From the NCBI GenBank assembly GCA_024867545.1, contig JANFNE010000019.1:248001-312000 (forward strand): a DNA stretch of 64,000 nucleotides. Reading direction: 5' to 3'. The translations under genes and the position numbers were made by a program. Shown piece by piece: positions 44,001 to 53,020 of this stretch; position 1 is the stretch's first letter; every line of letters begins with the position of its first letter. The notes below the pieces were generated by a model. That model was not told the origin of the DNA, searched no databases, and saw only the letters and a list, made by a program, of their open reading frames with translations. The DNA is from Phytopythium helicoides (Eukaryota > Oomycota > Peronosporomycetes > Pythiales > Pythiaceae).

Positions 44001-47000
44001 GGACAAGTGGCAAGTCAAAGATGCAAGTGACTCGACGGGGTCTGTCAATATGGTCGGCGCGGGCGGAGCATCTGCCCGCGCTGGTGTAGAGCTGTAGGAC
44101 TGGATTTGGACACTGGGACATTGGGACATTGGGACATTGGGACAAGTGGCAAGTCAAAGATGCAAGTGACTCGACGGGGTCTGTCAATATGGTCGGCGCG
44201 GGCGGAGCATCTGCCCGCGCTGGTGTAGAGCTGTAGGACTGGATTTGGACACTGGGACATTGGGACATTGGGACATTGGGACATTGGGACATTAGGACAA
44301 GTGGCAAGTCAAAGATGCAAGTGACTCGACGGGGTCTGTCAATATGGTCGGCGCGGGCGGAGCATCTGCCCGCGCTGGTGTAGAGCTGTAGGACTGGATT
44401 TGGACACTGGGACATTGGGACATTGGGACATTGGGACAAGTGGCAAGTCAAAGATGCAAGTGACTCGACGGGGTCTGTCAATATGGTCGGCGCGGGCGGA
44501 GCATCTGCCCGCGCTGGTGTAGAGCTGTAGGACTGGATTTGGACACTGGGACATTGGGACATTGGGACATTGGGACATTGGGACATTAGGACAAGTGGCA
44601 AGTCAAAGATGCAAGTGACTCGACGGGGTCTGTCAATATGGTCGGCGCGGGCGGAGCATCTGCCCGCGCTGGTGTAGAGCTGTAGGACTGGATTTGGACA
44701 CTGGGACATTGGGACATTGGGACATTGGGACATTGGGACATTAGGACAAGTGGCAAGTCAAAGATGCAAGTGACTCGACGGGGTCTGTCAATATGGTCGG
44801 CGCGGGCGGAGCATCTGCCCGCGCCGGTGTAGAGCTGTAGGACTGGATTTGGACACTGGGACATTGGGACATTGGGACATTGGGACATTGGGACAAGTGG
44901 CAAGTCAAAGATGCAAGTGACTCGACGGGGTCTGTCAATATGGTCGGCGCGGGCGGAGCATCTGCCCGCGCTGGTGTAGAGCTGTAGGACTGGATTTGGA
45001 CACTGGGACATTGGGACATTGGGACATTGGGACATTGGGACATTGGGACATTAGGACAAGTGGCAAGTCAAAGATGCAAGTGACTCGACGGGGTCTGTCA
45101 ATATGGTCGGCGCGGGCGGAGCATCTGCCCGCGCTGGTGTAGAGCTGTAGGACTGGATTTGGACACTGGGACATTGGGACATTGGGACATTGGGACATTG
45201 GGACATTGGGACATTGGGACAAGTGGCAAGTCAAAGATGCAAGTGACTCGACGGGGTCTGTCAATATGGTCGGCGCGGGCGGAGCATCTGCCCGCGCTGG
45301 TGTAGAGCTGTAGGACTGGATTTGGACACTGGGACATTGGGACATTGGGACATTGGGACAAGTGGCAAGTCAAAGATGCAAGTGACTCGACGGGGTCTGT
45401 CAATATGGTCGGCGCGGGCGGAGCATCTGCCCGCGCTGGTGTAGAGCTGTAGGACTGGATTTGGACACTGGGACATTGGGACATTGGGACATTGGGACAT
45501 TGGGACATTAGGACAAGTGGCAAGTCAAAGATGCAAGTGACTCGACGGGGTCTGTCAATATGGTCGGCGCGGGCGGAGCATCTGCCCGCGCTGGTGTAGA
45601 GCTGTAGGACTGGATTTGGACACTGGGACATTGGGACATTGGGACATTGGGACATTGGGACAAGTGGCAAGTCAAAGATGCAAGTGACTCGACGGGGTCT
45701 GTCAATATGGTCGGCGCGGGCGGAGCATCTGCCCGCGCTGGTGTAGAGCTGTAGGACTGGATTTGGACACTGGGACATTGGGACATTGGGACATTGGGAC
45801 AAGTGGCAAGTCAAAGATGCAAGTGACTCGACGGGGTCTGTCAATATGGTCGGCGCGGGCGGAGCATCTGCCCGCGCTGGTGTAGAGCTGTAGGACTGGA
45901 TTTGGACACTGGGACATTGGGACATTGGGACATTGGGACATTGGGACATTAGGACAAGTGGCAAGTCAAAGATGCAAGTGACTCGACGGGGTCTGTCAAT
46001 ATGGTCGGCGCGGGCGGAGCATCTGCCCGCGCTGGTGTAGAGCTGTAGGACTGGATTTGGACACTGGGACATTGGGACATTGGGACATTGGGACATTGGG
46101 ACATTAGGACAAGTGGCAAGTCAAAGATGCAAGTGACTCGACGGGGTCTGTCAATATGGTCGGCGCGGGCGGAGCATCTGCCCGCGCCGGTGTAGAGCTG
46201 TAGGACTGGATTTGGACACTGGGACATTGGGACATTGGGACATTGGGACATTGGGACAAGTGGCAAGTCAAAGATGCAAGTGACTCGACGGGGTCTGTCA
46301 ATATGGTCGGCGCGGGCGGAGCATCTGCCCGCGCTGGTGTAGAGCTGTAGGACTGGATTTGGACACTGGGACATTGGGACATTGGGACATTGGGACATTG
46401 GGACATTGGGACATTAGGACAAGTGGCAAGTCAAAGATGCAAGTGACTCGACGGGGTCTGTCAATATGGTCGGCGCGGGCGGAGCATCTGCCCGCGCTGG
46501 TGTAGAGCTGTAGGACTGGATTTGGACACTGGGACATTGGGACATTGGGACATTGGGACATTGGGACATTGGGACATTGGGACAAGTGGCAAGTCAAAGA
46601 TGCAAGTGACTCGACGGGGTCTGTCAATATGGTCGGCGCGGGCGGAGCATCTGCCCGCGCTGGTGTAGAGCTGTAGGACTGGATTTGGACACTGGGACAT
46701 TGGGACATTGGGACATTGGGACATTGGGACAAGTGGCAAGTCAAAGATGCAAGTGACTCGACGGGGTCTGTCAATATGGTCGGCGCGGGCGGAGCATCTG
46801 CCCGCGCCGGTGTAGAGCTGTAGGACTGGATTTGGACACTGGGACATTGGGACATTGGGACATTGGGACATTGGGACATTGGGACATTAGGACAAGTGGC
46901 AAGTCAAAGATGCAAGTGACTCGACGGGGTCTGTCAATATGGTCGGCGCGGGCGGAGCATCTGCCCGCGCCGGTGTAGAGCTGTAGGACTGGATTTGGAC

Positions 47001-47340
47001 ACTGGGACATTGGGACATTGGGACATTGGGACATTGGGACATTGGGACATTAGGACAAGTGGCAAGTCAAAGATGCAAGTGACTCGACGGGGTCTGTCAA
47101 TATGGTCGGCGCGGGCGGAGCATCTGCCCGCGCTGGTGTAGAGCTGTAGGACTGGATTTGGACACTGGGACATTGGGACATTGGGACATTGGGACATTGG
47201 GACATTAGGACAAGTGGCAAGTCAAAGATGCAAGTGACTCGACGGGGTCTGTCAATATGGTCGGCGCGGGCGGAGCATCTGCCCGCGCCGGTGTAGAGCT
47301 GTAGGACTGGATTTGGACACTGGGACATTGGGACATTGGG

Positions 47341-48530
47341 ACAAGTGGCAGGTCAATATGGTCGGCGCGGGCGGAGCATCTGCCCGCGCTGGTGTAGAGC
47401 TGTAGGACTGGATTTGGACACTGGGACACTGGGACATTGGGACATTGGGACATTGGGACATTGGGACATTAGGACAAGTGGCAAGTCAAAGATGCAAGTG
47501 ACTCGACGGGGTCTGTCAATATGGTCGGCGCGGGCGGAGCATCTGCCCGCGCCGGTGTAGAGCTGTAGGACTGGATTTGGACACTGGGACATTGGGACAT
47601 TGGGACATTGGGACATTGGGACATTAGGACAAGTGGCAAGTCAAAGATGCAAGTGACTCGACGGGGTCTGTCAATATGGTCGGCGCGGGCGGAGCATCTG
47701 CCCGCGCTGGTGTAGAGCTGTAGGACTGGATTTGGACACTGGGACATTGGGACATTGGGACATTGGGACATTGGGACATTGGGACATTGGGACATTAGGA
47801 CAAGTGGCAAGTCAAAGATGCAAGTGACTCGACGGGGTCTGTCAATATGGTCGGCGCGGGCGGAGCATCTGCCCGCGCTGGTGTAGAGCTGTAGGACTGG
47901 ATTTGGACACTGGGACATTGGGACATTGGGACATTGGGACATTAGGACAAGTGGCAAGTCAAAGATGCAAGTGACTCGACGGGGTCTGTCAATATGGTCG
48001 GCGCGGGCGGAGCATCTGCCCGCGCTGGTGTAGAGCTGTAGGACTGGATTTGGACACTGGGACATTGGGACATTGGGACATTGGGACATTGGGACATTGG
48101 GACATTAGGACAAGTGGCAAGTCAAAGATGCAAGTGACTCGACGGGGTCTGTCAATATGGTCGGCGCGGGCGGAGCATCTGCCCGCGCCGGTGTAGAGCT
48201 GTAGGACTGGATTTGGACACTGGGACATTGGGACATTGGGACAAGTGGCAGGTCAATATGGTCGGCGCGGGCGGAGCATCTGCCCGCGCTGGTGTAGAGC
48301 TGTAGGACTGGATTTGGACACTGGGACATTGGGACATTGGGACATTGGGACATTGGGACAAGTGGCAAGTCAAAGATGCAAGTGACTCGACGGGGTCTGT
48401 CAATATGGTCGGCGCGGGCGGAGCATCTGCCCGCGCCGGTGTAGAGCTGTAGGACTGGATTTGGACACTGGGACATTGGGACATTGGGACAAGTGGCAGG
48501 TCAATATGGTCGGCGCGGGCGGAGCATCTG
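47341..48530. repeat. Three satellite units with the same ~30-bp internal deletion
   Basis: At about 47351, 48251 and 48499 the unit reads GGCAGGTCAATATGGTC, skipping the normal AAGATGCAAGTGACTCGACG section. The deletion lies exactly between two GTCAA copies, which fits slippage or end-joining at 5-bp microhomology. The form occurs only in this interval, so it spread locally after arising once. Confidence 0.8.
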
Positions 48531-49939
48531 CCCGCGCTGGTGTAGAGCTGTAGGACTGGATTTGGACACTGGGACATTGGGACATTGGGACATTGGGACA
48601 TTGGGACATTGGGACATTAGGACAAGTGGCAAGTCAAAGATGCAAGTGACTCGACGGGGTCTGTCAATATGGTCGGCGCGGGCGGAGCATCTGCCCGCGC
48701 TGGTGTAGAGCTGTAGGACTGGATTTGGACACTGGGACATTGGGACATTGGGACATTGGGACATTGGGACATTGGGACATTAGGACAAGTGGCAAGTCAA
48801 AGATGCAAGTGACTCGACGGGGTCTGTCAATATGGTCGGCGCGGGCGGAGCATCTGCCCGCGCTGGTGTAGAGCTGTAGGACTGGATTTGGACACTGGGA
48901 CATTGGGACATTGGGACATTGGGACATTAGGACAAGTGGCAAGTCAAAGATGCAAGTGACTCGACGGGGTCTGTCAATATGGTCGGCGCGGGCGGAGCAT
49001 CTGCCCGCGCTGGTGTAGAGCTGTAGGACTGGATTTGGACATTGGGACATTGGGACATTAGCACAAGTGGCAAGTCAAAGATGCAAGTGACTCGACGGGG
49101 TCTGTCAATATGGTCGGCGCGGGCGGAGCATCTGCCCGCGCTGGTGTAGAGCTGTAGGACTGGATTTGGACACTGGGACATTGGGACATTGGGACATTGG
49201 GACATTGGGACATTAGGACAAGTGGCAAGTCAAAGATGCAAGTGACTCGACGGGGTCTGTCAATATGGTCGGCGCGGGCGGAGCATCTGCCCGCGCTGGT
49301 GTAGAGCTGTAGGACTGGATTTGGACACTGGGACATTGGGACATTGGGACATTGGGACATTGGGACATTGGGACATTAGGACAAGTGGCAAGTCAAAGAT
49401 GCAAGTGACTCGACGGGGTCTGTCAATATGGTCGGCGCGGGCGGAGCATCTGCCCGCGCCGGTGTAGAGCTGTAGGACTGGATTTGGACACTGGGACATT
49501 GGGACATTGGGACATTGGGACATTGGGACATTAGGACAAGTGGCAAGTCAAAGATGCAAGTGACTCGACGGGGTCTGTCAATATGGTCGGCGCGGGCGGA
49601 GCATCTGCCCGCGCTGGTGTAGAGCTGTAGGACTGGATTTGGACACTGGGACATTGGGACATTGGGACATTGGGACATTGGGACATTGGGACATTAGGAC
49701 AAGTGGCAAGTCAAAGATGCAAGTGACTCGACGGGGTCTGTCAATATGGTCGGCGCGGGCGGAGCATCTGCCCGCGCTGGTGTAGAGCTGTAGGACTGGA
49801 TTTGGACACTGGGACATTGGGACATTGAGACATTGGGACATTGGGACATTAGGACAAGTGGCAAGTCAAAGATGCAAGTGACTCGACGGGGTCTGTCAAT
49901 ATGGTCGGCGCGGGCGGAGCATCTGCCCGCGCCGGTGTA

Positions 49940-49943
49940 GAGC
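49940..49943. repeat. Target site duplication, left (GAGC)
   Basis: GAGC precedes the TGTGGTGG end of the 5' LTR and is repeated at 62292-62295 directly after the CCACCACA end of the 3' LTR. If the last A of the LTR is counted with the target, the duplication is 5 bp (AGAGC). The satellite unit is cleanly split: ...GGTGTAGAGC before the element and GAGCTGTAGGACTGG after it. Confidence 0.85.
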
Positions 49944-50688
49944 TGTGGTGGAGCGCGCTGGGGAAAAGCGAAGATCCGCGCGCTCCTGATGGGAAGATCG
50001 GCAACGACTACGGCAACGGCGGCGAGTGTCCATAGGTGTACACACTCATCTGTGTGGACCACCTCAGGAGGGGACCCGAGGATCCAGCCATCATTCGTGG
50101 GTCCTCCAGGGATCGCTTGATGACGGCACACGCATCGGCCCTGGCATTGATTACGCAACTCGGACCAGACGATCTTCACACACAACAGGTACATAGGCGT
50201 GCAGGAGCAGGTACAAGGATGGGTAGGCACAGACACGTAGGTAAACAGTCAGTCGAGAATTCACCTTGGGGCATCAAGACGTCTTCCTTGTTCTCCTCTG
50301 CTCGACCAGCTCCCCCCAACTCCACGCCCGATAAGAGGGTTAGAAGACTAACAAAGGACTTTGGACTACGCTTTGGGTGGCTAGGCGAGGATCGCCAGTC
50401 ACATCTATCCTTTGGCGCGCCAGGACTAGGATCCTGCGCAGCGGCCGCCGATCGCCTATCGACTGCCGCACAAACCACCACCGCGGAGTGAAGAGCATCC
50501 ACGCCGCGGCTTCGAGCCCCTCAGCCTTGCCTCCACGCATCCACCAGAACCCGTGAAGATCGCAACCGCCCACCGGCGGGTACACAACGTGACTCTTTCC
50601 TACATCTACCGGGGTAACCCCTCCGACAGCCGGTGTCGGGCGCGCTGGTGGCTGGTCCCTCCGTTTTCGGGAGGACCACCCCACCACA
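49944..50688 (+). repeat. 5' LTR, 745 bp
   Basis: It begins TGTGGTGG and ends CCACCACA, an 8-bp terminal inverted repeat. The matching 3' LTR lies at an exact offset of 11,603 bp and is the same length. I saw no difference on reading both copies. The gag ATG follows the last LTR base directly, so the whole 5' leader of the genomic RNA would be encoded by the LTR. A compact hairpin near the right end (50623-50639) lies in the presumed R-U5 part. I could not place the transcription start or poly(A) site. A 151-codon plus frame and a 108-codon minus frame in the LTR are not supported as genes. Confidence 0.95.
50623..50639. other. Hairpin in LTR (also at 62226-62242)
   Basis: CCGACA and TGTCGG pair perfectly around the 5-nt loop GCCGG. 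Just upstream is a second small inverted repeat, GGGG-TAA-CCCC. The position, 50-80 bp from the LTR end, would fit a structured leader or poly(A)-region element; the role is inferred only. Confidence 0.5.
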
Positions 50689-52983
50689 ATGGTGCGCATG
50701 CCCGGATCTTCCAGCTCTGGGAGTGATGCGACAGTCAAGACTGAGCCAGGGGCTCCTCCACCAGCGGACTCAGGGTCGACGCTGGTGAATCAAGAATCAA
50801 CCAGACCCTGCGAAGGTCAGGCCTCCGGGGGGACGTCTGACGTCGTAACTAAGGACGAACTCGAAGAGAAGAGTCCAGTCCCCCCTGTAGCCCCGAAAGG
50901 GGCAATTGCGGGTCCTGCTACCCTGCAGGATCCGCCATCGGGTCTAACTCGACCCGATCGAGGCAGAAAGCCTCGTCAAGATGCATCCAAGTCGACGACT
51001 AAGCCGACGTCGAAGAAGACGACCAGGAGTGCCAGTACCCGCAAGAAGCTGCGGGCTCCGGGCCTAACGGATCCGGAATCCCAGCCCGTCACAGGATCGA
51101 TGTGGCGATCCAGAAGCGATGCCGAGCTGGAGTTCGCCGCTCAGCGCCATGAGTTGTTCGAGTTCCTAGACCAGGATCCGTTGATGCAGCTCTTGCAGCT
51201 AAGGCTCCTCAGTGATCTTCAAGGCCCGATCCCCGCTCCGACGACCGGGACGTCGAAGCTGGATCTCGTCAAAGCAACCTTACGCGTCCTGGAGGATGCC
51301 GGACTGGTTGCGGGACCGTTTGAAGCGCACGAAGTCTTCGAGATGACAACCGAGGAGATCAAGACTGCTTATTACAAGCTCCAGGATCTGCTGCGACCGC
51401 TGGTCGGTCAAGTCAAGGCACCGCCGGCTGTGACGTCTGCTGGAAGAGTGTCAGCAGAGTCTTCGCCTTACCAGACTGGAGTCTCAGGTTCCAGCTCTAG
51501 ATCCTCGTCCGAACCCACGCGAATGTCGCTTGGACCCGCTGTCGTATCCACATTCCATCCACGACCAACACCACTGGCCTACACTGGCCAACATTGGGAG
51601 CCGACAAGGCAGCCGCGGGCTGCACAGCAGGCAGGTGTTGGCGGAATCACGAACATTGGCGCAGGAGACCCACAGATCGCCACCCTAATGGAACAATTTG
51701 CAGCGATCCTGGGATCTCGACGCCAAGATCCGGTTGCAACGACACCTGAAGCAGATCACTCAGACGTGGACATGGAATCCGCCGACTCAAGCCATGAGTA
51801 CGATCCTGACGATCTCGACGGCGGCCCGATGGCGACCCGCGTAGTAGCGACTGCGACCACGCCAGCATTGACGGCCCCTCGTATGAGGACATCAGCGGTC
51901 TCCGACCTCAAAGAGTTCTCCGGCAGGGACGGAGACGAGGATGGGGCGAGAGCGTGGCTAAGCAAAGCACAGTCAGCCTTCAGCCGAGATCAAGCTGATG
52001 AAGACGAGCGTTGCCTCGTATTCGGTAATCTCCTGACAGGCCCTGCGCGCAACTGGTACCGGCAGCTGAGCCGATCAACCCGCAGATCCTGGCCAAACTT
52101 GTACGAGCATTTCCAGGTGCAATACTGTGGGCGCGGCACATCAGTAGCTCGCCAATACTACCATGCGCGTCGCCGCCCTGACGAGACACCGTGGGAGTAT
52201 CTCTTCCGCTTGAATGTTGCAGCCCTCCGCGCGAAGATCAAGGTCAAAGACGGCACGGCGGAAGTCCGCCGGGAACACGTGGAGCACTTCATCGATACCC
52301 TCGAAGATCCGGACCTAGGAGCCCGTCTCACACCTCTGCGTCTTGAGGACGCAGATGCGTTGGAAGAAACCCTGCGTGCCTTACAGCGAGCTGAAGCGCG
52401 GCTAAAGAAGCCAGGACCTAAGCATCGGCCGAAGCCGGTCCCACCGCCCTCAACTCCAAAACCGGCAGCTGCGTCACGAGCAGTTCGAACGGTGAAAGTG
52501 GCGGTCGACAACAACAGCTCTGGGAGTGATTCAGGGTCCTCGGATGATGACGGTGATCTTCGTCGTGTGTACATGACCGCCACAGAGCCTCAGAAGGAGT
52601 CCCAAGCGTCGAAGAGCCTGACGCCAGCCCGCGAAGATCGGATGCGAGAAGGGTGGGCCGAGGGTGATCAAACTCAGCCAGGCCTCACGAACGGACAGGC
52701 CGCCCCGAATTCAGGACCTGATAAGTTCCGCCGGGAGCGCTGCTCGCACTGCGGATCCCAAAAACACACAGACTTGGGATGTTGGAGACGGCTCACGTGC
52801 CAGAAATGCGGGAAGCGTGGACACCCGACCGACCGCTGCCTCTTCGTCTGCCGCGGCTGCGGGGAGCTTCATGACATTGGCCGTTGTCCGATGGAAGAGT
52901 TCTACAACCTCGTCCGTCAATGGTACGATCCAGCGAAGCACGCCGGCATGTTGCCCGCCAACGCCGAGAAGATGTTAAACTAG
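50689..52983 (+). CDS. gag: Gag polyprotein (capsid and nucleocapsid with three zinc knuckles)
   Basis: 764 codons encode the structural protein of the retrotransposon particle. Residues 1 to ~130 are low complexity, rich in Ser, Pro, Thr, Lys and Arg. Residues ~405-540 match the pattern of the retrotransposon Gag capsid domain, with RAWLSKAQSAF, LLTGPARNWYRQL, and an ETPWEYLFRL segment near 500. A Ser/Asp-rich acidic stretch (SSGSDSGSSDDDGD) lies near 607. The C-terminal nucleocapsid has three knuckles: CX2CX4HX4C at 685-698 and 704-717, and a shorter CX2CX3HX4C at 721-733. The ATG used is the first base after the LTR and has a good context (ACAATGG); a second in-frame Met is at codon 4. The stop codon TAG at 52981 directly follows the GTTAAAC slippery heptamer. 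The frame is intact from end to end. Confidence 0.93.
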   Translation: MVRMPGSSSSGSDATVKTEPGAPPPADSGSTLVNQESTRPCEGQASGGTSDVVTKDELEEKSPVPPVAPKGAIAGPATLQDPPSGLTRPDRGRKPRQDASKSTTKPTSKKTTRSASTRKKLRAPGLTDPESQPVTGSMWRSRSDAELEFAAQRHELFEFLDQDPLMQLLQLRLLSDLQGPIPAPTTGTSKLDLVKATLRVLEDAGLVAGPFEAHEVFEMTTEEIKTAYYKLQDLLRPLVGQVKAPPAVTSAGRVSAESSPYQTGVSGSSSRSSSEPTRMSLGPAVVSTFHPRPTPLAYTGQHWEPTRQPRAAQQAGVGGITNIGAGDPQIATLMEQFAAILGSRRQDPVATTPEADHSDVDMESADSSHEYDPDDLDGGPMATRVVATATTPALTAPRMRTSAVSDLKEFSGRDGDEDGARAWLSKAQSAFSRDQADEDERCLVFGNLLTGPARNWYRQLSRSTRRSWPNLYEHFQVQYCGRGTSVARQYYHARRRPDETPWEYLFRLNVAALRAKIKVKDGTAEVRREHVEHFIDTLEDPDLGARLTPLRLEDADALEETLRALQRAEARLKKPGPKHRPKPVPPPSTPKPAAASRAVRTVKVAVDNNSSGSDSGSSDDDGDLRRVYMTATEPQKESQASKSLTPAREDRMREGWAEGDQTQPGLTNGQAAPNSGPDKFRRERCSHCGSQKHTDLGCWRRLTCQKCGKRGHPTDRCLFVCRGCGELHDIGRCPMEEFYNLVRQWYDPAKHAGMLPANAEKMLN
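50690..50707 (+). promoter_or_regulatory. Candidate primer binding site overlapping the gag start codon
   Basis: One base after the LTR comes TGG, as expected for a site complementary to a tRNA 3' CCA end. The 18 nt starting TGGTGCGCATG are followed by bases that fit the conserved C61 and pyrimidine-60 of a T-arm on the complementary strand. I could not identify the tRNA. The T and G of this TGG are also the second and third bases of the gag ATG at 50689. Confidence 0.45.
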
Positions 52984-53020
52984 GACGCTCGCTGGGTTGG
53001 AATCCAGTGCGGGACGAGCG
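52974..53020 (+). promoter_or_regulatory. Programmed -1 ribosomal frameshift signal at the gag-pol junction
   Basis: GTTAAAC at 52974-52980 is placed so that gag reads TTA AAC and then TAG. Shifting back one base gives CTA and the open protease frame. GTTAAAC is a known slippery heptamer in arteriviruses. After a 5-nt spacer (TAGGA), CGCTCG at 52986-52991 pairs with CGAGCG at 53015-53020, and inside it CTGG (52992-52995) pairs with CCAG (53004-53007) around an 8-nt loop. Heptamer, phase, stop codon and spaced hairpin all agree. The function is inferred and the efficiency unknown. Confidence 0.8.

Larger units (their letters stand above)
1671..49943. repeat. Satellite array of ~155-bp composite units
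   Basis: One uninterrupted head-to-tail array covers about 48.3 kb. Each unit has a 115-bp core running from ACAAGTGGCAAGTCAAAG through GACGGGGTCTGTCAATATGG, a GC-rich inverted repeat and GTAGAGCTGTAGGACTGG to GGACACTGGG. The core is followed by 2 to 7 copies of the 8-bp block ACATTGGG, the last often reading ACATTAGG. Unit lengths therefore move in 8-bp steps: 131, 139, 147, 155 and 163 bp, most often 147-163. From the span I estimate 310-320 units; I did not count them. Units are near-identical, with recurrent single-base variants: CAGGTC for CAAGTC, GATCCAAG for GATGCAAG, GCGCCGG for GCGCTGG, GCTGTTG for GCTGGTG, and CACTGGGACACTGGG. No unit carries a gene I would support. The last unit is interrupted at 49943 by the retrotransposon and resumes at 62292. 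Confidence 0.97.

Noticed and set aside
43264..44733. Minus-strand open frames up to 489 codons across the satellite (repeated SQCPNVPM blocks)
   Set aside because: All three minus frames are open for long stretches simply because the unit lacks stops in that direction. Octamer changes switch the frame from unit to unit, with no start context or conserved frame. An artefact of the repeat.
1671..49943. Possible CRISPR array
   Set aside because: Units are direct tandem copies with no unique spacers, the units are too long, and there are no cas genes. The setting is eukaryotic.
1671..49943. Possible telomeric or subtelomeric repeat because of GGGACATT and ATTAGGAC
   Set aside because: The octamer is embedded in a 155-bp unit and differs from TTTAGGG-type telomeres. 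Unique DNA with a gene continues on the right.
1671..49943. Centromere call
   Set aside because: A long satellite alone is not evidence; Phytophthora centromeres, as far as I know, are retrotransposon-rich rather than satellite-based. Left as a test only.
50036..50491. 151-codon plus frame and 108-codon minus frame (50176-50502) in the LTR
   Set aside because: Present in both LTRs only because the LTRs are identical; no domain, and they lie in regulatory sequence.
52158..52583. 141-codon minus frame inside gag
   Set aside because: Shadow of gag; Arg/Ser-rich composition expected from reverse reading of GC-rich codons.
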